Source: Candidatus Thioglobus sp. (GTDB lineage Bacteria; Pseudomonadota; Gammaproteobacteria; PS1; Pseudothioglobaceae). Taken from it: a stretch of 55,476 nt of DNA. Where the stretch lies: assembly GCA_028352435.1 (NCBI GenBank), contig JAOMMB010000005.1, positions 1-55,476 on the forward strand. The letters run 5' to 3'. A program made the position numbers and the translations under genes. The notes beneath the pieces are model-generated. The model was not told where the DNA came from. It saw nothing but the letters and a program-made list of their open reading frames with translations, and did no database searches. This document shows, one piece after another, positions 51,539 through 55,476 of this stretch (within the stretch, counting starts at the first letter, position 1; each line of letters begins with the position of its first letter).

Positions 51539-52818
51539 CGTCCAACACTTAAAATAATGAGTTTATCCATATCAATAAGTCTTTCATAGGCATTTTTAAT
51601 GTCTTTTGAGCTAATATTCTTGATTTTATTGGTAAAACTATTCAAATAATCCAGTGGTAGCTCATAAAAACCAATAATAGAGAGGTAAGTGAGAATATTT
51701 GCATTGCTGGCCGTCTCTAAAGCGAAGCCACCAATGATATTATCCTTGCCATCTTGTAAATTTTGAGGGTCAATCTCATTATTTCTGAAATTTTTGAGCG
51801 TTTCTAATACGACTTTTTTGGCTTGATCTGCTTGCGAATTTTTGGTTTGTAAATTGATTAAGAAAAAACCATTAGATTGCATTTTTGTAAAGTAGCTAGA
51901 AGTCGAATAAGCCAAACCTCTTTGCTCGCGAATTTCTTGGCTTAAAAGCGAATTAAGACCGCTACCGCCCAAAATATGATTACCCAAATATAGTGGATAA
52001 TAATCAGCATGTGTACGGTTAATGCCAACTTGCCCGATTAACAAATGGGTTTGAGTTGATGGAAATTCAATATGCTCTTGTATTGTTTTTGATAAGGGCA
52101 AAACTAGCTCATTGCGTGGTGCTTTTTGTCCACTATTTAACCCATGTGAAATTTGACGAGCTATTTGCATGGCTTTCGTTTTAGAGATGTCGCCTACCAA
52201 GGCGATGGTCAAATTTTTAGCAACATAATAGCGCTGATAATGCTGGATTAAATCAGCAAGATTGATTTTTTCAAGAGATTCTTTGCTGCCAATTTTTTTA
52301 TGTGCATAAGGGTGCTGGCCAAATACTAATTCATTAAATCTTGTATTAGCAATACTACCTGGACTTTGCTTGGCAGCTTCAATAGCGCGAAGAGTTTGCT
52401 TTTTCTCACGACTTAAATAGTGTTGCTGATAGTCAACTTTAGAAACTACTTCAGTGAACAAATTTAATGAGGATTGCAAGATGTCACGACGCGTTAAACT
52501 GCGCATAGAAATAATCGACATATCTTTAAGCGAAGCCGACGAAAACTCAGTACCCAGTGATTCAAATTTATTGATAATTTGCTCTTCTGTATGATACTTA
52601 CTTGCGGTGCCAATTAGGCTACTGGTGAGTGATGCTAATCCGTGCTTATCGCCATCTCTAGAACTTGCAGCGTCAAAGTTAAGCGCCACATCCAACATTG
52701 GCAAGCCTTTGGTTTGGGTAAATAACACTTTAGCACCTTCAGGTGTTGTCCATTGGTCAATATCTACCTTAGCATTAGCTTGGGTGATTAACAACAAAAA
52801 TAAGATTAATAGTTTCAC
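51529..52818 (-). CDS. M16 peptidase homologue, non-catalytic partner
   Basis: 429 residues with a signal peptide (LILFLLLITQANA). The M16 fold is clear from LDVALNFDAASSRDGDKHGLASLTSSLIGTAS and the C-terminal IREQRGLAYSTSSYF block, but the HxxEH zinc motif is replaced by HGLASL-type sequence, so it cannot hold zinc. The R/Y pair in the C-terminal domain is present, as in the partner subunits of heterodimeric M16B enzymes. Its ATG overlaps the stop of the active subunit gene by four bases. Confidence 0.92.
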   Translation of the reverse strand: MKLLILFLLLITQANAKVDIDQWTTPEGAKVLFTQTKGLPMLDVALNFDAASSRDGDKHGLASLTSSLIGTASKYHTEEQIINKFESLGTEFSSASLKDMSIISMRSLTRRDILQSSLNLFTEVVSKVDYQQHYLSREKKQTLRAIEAAKQSPGSIANTRFNELVFGQHPYAHKKIGSKESLEKINLADLIQHYQRYYVAKNLTIALVGDISKTKAMQIARQISHGLNSGQKAPRNELVLPLSKTIQEHIEFPSTQTHLLIGQVGINRTHADYYPLYLGNHILGGSGLNSLLSQEIREQRGLAYSTSSYFTKMQSNGFFLINLQTKNSQADQAKKVVLETLKNFRNNEIDPQNLQDGKDNIIGGFALETASNANILTYLSIIGFYELPLDYLNSFTNKIKNISSKDIKNAYERLIDMDKLIILSVGRKY

Positions 52819-54164
52819 TTGATTGCCTTGGTTATAAGTTCAACAGAATTTACTTGTGAGAAATCAAGATACTTTTTAGCGACATTTGAGATGTCTTTAG
52901 CCTTAATTTCGTTCATATTAGCAACATACGTAAACATTTTATCAATACCCAAACCTACAGTTTCTAGCATGCCTAAATAGTAAGCTTGGGTGTGTATAAG
53001 ATCTTGTTCAAAAACAAAACCCGCTTCAAGCTGGGCTTTGGTACGCACAAGTTCATCTTGAATGAGTTCTGGCTTATCAATCAATTCTTTAACTTGATCT
53101 TTAATAGCGTCAATCAACGTTTGATTATCAACCCCGTCGGCTGGCACAAAGCTAATAATAAAGAGTGTTTCATGTTTATCATAAAGACGATAACTAACAC
53201 TTATTGCTGAGGCAATTTGCTGATTGCGAATAAGTTTTTTCGACAATCCATTATCTAAAACATAAGACAACATTTCTAATTGATAAGCTTGATTTTCATC
53301 AGTTGTGGTTTTCAAGCTTGGCACATGAAAGCCCAAAGTATAAAACGGTAGTTTAGCTTTAAGCTCAAGTTTTTTGGACTGGCCAGTTTTGGCTATTGAC
53401 GCATAGCGTTTAATTTTTTCAATATTAGAATTTGATGAATACTGCCCAAAATAACGTTTAGCATGATTGATCACTTCTTGAGGATCAACATCACCCACAA
53501 CCACTAATGTAGCGTTATTAGGCGCATAGTAAGTTTCATACCAATGACGTAAATCACTTAGACGATAGGTTTCAATATCTGATTTAAAACCGATAACAGG
53601 CGCATGATAAGCACCCTTTTGATCAAATGAGATTAAACGTAAATTCTCATAAACCTTAGCGTTAGGGTTGTCTTCTACACGCAGTCTGCGCTCCTCGATA
53701 ACCACTTGTCTTTCTTTTTCTAACTCAATGCCTGAGAAGGTCAAATTGCGCATGCGGTCGGCTTCCATCTTAATAGCTAACTCTAATTTAGAGTTATGCA
53801 TTTTTTGATAGTAGGCCGTATAGTCTTTTGAAGTAAATGCATTGTCATTACCACCATTACGAGCGATAATTTTTGAAAACTCACCGACTTTATAGTCATG
53901 TGTGCCTTTAAACATCATGTGTTCCAACATATGTGAAATACCCGTATTCGGTTGTTTTTCATCGCTAGCGCCGACCTTATACCAAAGCTGGGAAATAAAC
54001 ACAGGTGCCCGACGGTCTGTTTTAACAATGATTTTTAAACCATTATCTAGGGTTGCTTGGGTTACCTTTTCATAAGCTCCAAGCATAACATTAGCTTCAA
54101 TAGTATTCGAAAATGCGCTTGTGGACAAAAAAAAGGCTAGTAAAATTAGATTCTTCATATTCAT
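52815..54164 (-). CDS. M16 zinc peptidase, active subunit
   Basis: About 449 residues from the ATG at 54164 (a second at 54158); longer starts run into ftsY on the other strand. Signal peptide NLILLAFFLSTSAFS. The inverted zinc motif H78-x-x-E81-H82 (HMLEHMMFKG) is intact, and a second Glu follows about 77 residues on. Periplasmic, likely degrades small peptides as a heterodimer with the next gene product. M16 pairs divergent from ftsY are common in gammaproteobacteria. Confidence 0.93.
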   Translation of the reverse strand: MNMKNLILLAFFLSTSAFSNTIEANVMLGAYEKVTQATLDNGLKIIVKTDRRAPVFISQLWYKVGASDEKQPNTGISHMLEHMMFKGTHDYKVGEFSKIIARNGGNDNAFTSKDYTAYYQKMHNSKLELAIKMEADRMRNLTFSGIELEKERQVVIEERRLRVEDNPNAKVYENLRLISFDQKGAYHAPVIGFKSDIETYRLSDLRHWYETYYAPNNATLVVVGDVDPQEVINHAKRYFGQYSSNSNIEKIKRYASIAKTGQSKKLELKAKLPFYTLGFHVPSLKTTTDENQAYQLEMLSYVLDNGLSKKLIRNQQIASAISVSYRLYDKHETLFIISFVPADGVDNQTLIDAIKDQVKELIDKPELIQDELVRTKAQLEAGFVFEQDLIHTQAYYLGMLETVGLGIDKMFTYVANMNEIKAKDISNVAKKYLDFSQVNSVELITKAIK

Positions 54165-54183
54165 ACAATTATAGTGAAAAGTT

Positions 54184-55128
54184 TTGTTTAATTTTTTAAA
54201 AAAAGATAAATCTGACCAAGTAGAAAAAGGTTCTACATTAAAACAACGTCTGGCCAAATCAAGGCAAAAACTAGGCTCTGGCTTATCCAGTCTTTTATTG
54301 GGCAAGAAAGTCATCGACGAGGATTTACTGGATGAACTAGAAATGCTTTTGATCACTGCAGATATTGGCATTAATACGACGGATAAAGTTTTAGAGTCGG
54401 TGCGTCAAAATGCCTCTCGAAAAGTTTTAAAGGATTCTGATAGCTTATATGCATTCTTAAAAGAAGCACTAACAAAGCTACTAATAGAAGACAACCAGCT
54501 CAATACAGATACCAATGAAACTTTTGTCATTTTGGTGGTAGGTATAAATGGTGCGGGTAAAACTACTACCATTGGCAAACTGGCTAAATCTTTTCAAAAT
54601 CAAGGCAAATCTGTCATGCTTGCGGCTGGTGACACTTTCCGCGCTGCTGCGGTTGAACAACTTAAAGTTTGGGGTGAGCGTAATGAAATACCTGTGGTCG
54701 CTCAAACAACTGGATCTGATGCTGCTTCTGTTATTTATGATGCTTATGAATCCGCCAAGGCTAAAAAAATTGATATTCTTATTGCTGATACCGCAGGAAG
54801 ATTACATACTCAAGGTAATCTAATGCAAGAGCTTGAAAAAATAAAGCGTGTACTAAAAAAACACAATGAAAATGCCCCGCATGAAACTATGCTGGTTATT
54901 GATGGTGGCTCGGGGCAAAATGCCATTAATCAGGCTAAAGAGTTTAACAAGACAGTTGGACTAAGCGGCATTAGTATCACCAAGCTTGATGGCACTGCTA
55001 AAGGTGGTGTGGTATTTGCTATTTCTGATGAGCTTAAATTGCCCGTACGCTATATTGGTGTTGGTGAAGGGATTAATGATTTAAAGCCTTTTAACGCTAA
55101 AAAGTTTGTCGACGCATTGTTTGAGTAG
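54184..55128 (+). CDS. ftsY: Signal recognition particle receptor FtsY
   Basis: 314 residues from a TTG (MFNFLKKDKSDQ). The NG GTPase has P-loop GINGAGKTTTIGKL, DTFRAAAVEQL, DTAGRL and TKLDGTAKGG. The long acidic A domain of E. coli FtsY is missing; a short lipid-binding-type helix at the N-terminus is likely enough for membrane contact. DGGSGQNAINQAKEF departs from the usual DASTGQNA. Only 19 bases separate its start from the divergent M16 gene, so both promoters must overlap coding sequence. Confidence 0.95.
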   Translation: MFNFLKKDKSDQVEKGSTLKQRLAKSRQKLGSGLSSLLLGKKVIDEDLLDELEMLLITADIGINTTDKVLESVRQNASRKVLKDSDSLYAFLKEALTKLLIEDNQLNTDTNETFVILVVGINGAGKTTTIGKLAKSFQNQGKSVMLAAGDTFRAAAVEQLKVWGERNEIPVVAQTTGSDAASVIYDAYESAKAKKIDILIADTAGRLHTQGNLMQELEKIKRVLKKHNENAPHETMLVIDGGSGQNAINQAKEFNKTVGLSGISITKLDGTAKGGVVFAISDELKLPVRYIGVGEGINDLKPFNAKKFVDALFE

Positions 55129-55151
55129 TACTCATATCTAAGGTTGATTTT

Positions 55152-55183
55152 CATTTGAAATTAATAACTTCAAATGGTATGAT
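55152..55183 (+). promoter_or_regulatory. Extended -10 with upstream dyad before the thioredoxin gene
   Basis: TGGTATGAT (55175-55183) is an extended -10 element about 50 bases before the ATG. CATTTGAA (55152-55159) and TTCAAATG (55169-55176) form a perfect eight-base dyad that covers the -35 zone and touches the -10, a typical operator position. No T run follows, so it is not a good terminator for ftsY. Confidence 0.5.
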
Positions 55184-55233
55184 TATTCACCATAGCTCCA
55201 ATCAAATCATACATATTTTTTCAAGGTCACTTA

Positions 55234-55476
55234 ATGTTTAAAAAATTAATATTAATCTTAGGTTTGCTCGTATCATTTCAGTCAATGTCGGATGGCGATT
55301 TATTTGACGAGCATTTTAATGATTATTCTGAAAATTTAAGTGATGCTCAAGATGCCAACAAAAAAGGTGTGTTTGTTTTTTTCTTTATGGATGACTGTCC
55401 TTTTTGCCAAAAAATGGAGCGTCAAGTATTAAATCAGCCTGACGTTATTAAATATTTTAAAACGCATTTTTTAAAT
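55234..55476 (+). CDS. Periplasmic thioredoxin-like protein, 3' end off the window
   Basis: The first 81 codons are present. A signal peptide (MFKKLILILGLLVSFQSMS) is followed by KKGVFVFFFMDDCPFCQKMERQVLNQPDVIKYFKTHF, a thioredoxin fold with the redox pair C55-x-x-C58. The CPFC motif, the QVLNQPDVI segment and export fit SoxW/DsbE-like or thioredoxin_2 proteins. An AAGG lies about ten bases before the ATG. In sulfur oxidisers such proteins reduce SoxYZ or cytochrome c maturation partners; which applies cannot be told from this fragment. Confidence 0.85.
   Translation, partial: MFKKLILILGLLVSFQSMSDGDLFDEHFNDYSENLSDAQDANKKGVFVFFFMDDCPFCQKMERQVLNQPDVIKYFKTHFLN

Noticed and set aside
52815-54371. 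518-residue version of the M16 peptidase
   Set aside because: The first 69 residues would be antisense to ftsY and lie before a normal signal peptide that begins at 54164.
1-55476. tRNA or rRNA genes, CRISPR arrays, transposases
   Set aside because: Read on both strands, no tRNA T-arm with acceptor pairing, regularly spaced repeats or transposase/integrase motifs were recognised. A tRNAscan or CRISPR search would settle this.

Overview
The window is about 55 kb of AT-rich, gene-dense bacterial chromosome. Gene content and local order are gammaproteobacterial: hemA-prfA divergent from lolB, fur divergent from bamE, miaB-ybeZ, mnmA-hflD-rpsT, ftsB-ispD-ispF, and ftsY divergent from a pair of M16 peptidases. 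Low GC, very short spacers, many GTG and TTG starts, a secreted DsrE-like protein and a periplasmic thioredoxin suggest a streamlined marine sulfur-oxidising lineage near Thioglobus/SUP05. That placement is inference from style and gene order, not from a marker phylogeny.

Layout. Positions 1-630 hold the start of an unrecognised membrane gene and a GC-rich foldable segment. They abut a 26-codon stump of ybgC just downstream of ruvB, so a rearrangement breakpoint lies near 630. From 704 to 8019 come ruvB, lolB, hemA, prfA, znuB, fur, an unusual long bamE, ccmA and ccmB. Positions 8020-10863 form a methyl-cycle block: metK behind a SAM-II-type riboswitch and ahcY behind an SAH riboswitch, closed by a terminator. 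Positions 11039-19582 carry a HIT-like phosphorylase, glyQ, yqaA, an NlpD-like lipoprotein, mscS, miaB, phoH, mnmA, hflD and rpsT.

From 19663 to 25526 there is a 5.9-kb island of two divergent operons: a MerR/cobalamin-binding regulator, glutathione peroxidase, folE and a DUF6279 lipoprotein on one side; a CIA30 protein, an SDR, a DUF3429 protein and a flavin-reductase-like protein on the other; plus a TIGR02450 protein. It resembles the light-response clusters run by LitR/CarH-type regulators, but no photolyase is present here. About 93-125 bp spanning the 3' end of rpsT, its terminator and the first codons of smr is repeated on both sides, so the island was inserted between rpsT and smr.

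Positions 25634-41660 hold smr, xseA, an M23 peptidase, RDD and small membrane proteins, then a composite operon ftsB-ispD-ispF-murC-murB-ddl-ftsQ (a broken dcw cluster), mltD, bolA, a ferredoxin reductase, miaA, murD, a Bax-inhibitor-1 protein and rppH. Positions 41747-46727 hold hom, thrC, cysM, a ClC channel and hemJ. The right end has a 1233-residue FAD/Fe-S oxidoreductase, a gamma-glutamylcyclotransferase-like protein, DsrE, two M16 peptidases, ftsY and a truncated thioredoxin.

The points most worth following are the flank-duplicated light-response island with its altered cobalamin motifs, the SAM-II/SAH riboswitch pair, a perfect intrinsic terminator inside the first codons of ftsB, the ybgC breakpoint, and a BamE with a repeat-built coiled-coil tail. 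No tRNA, rRNA, CRISPR array or transposase was recognised.
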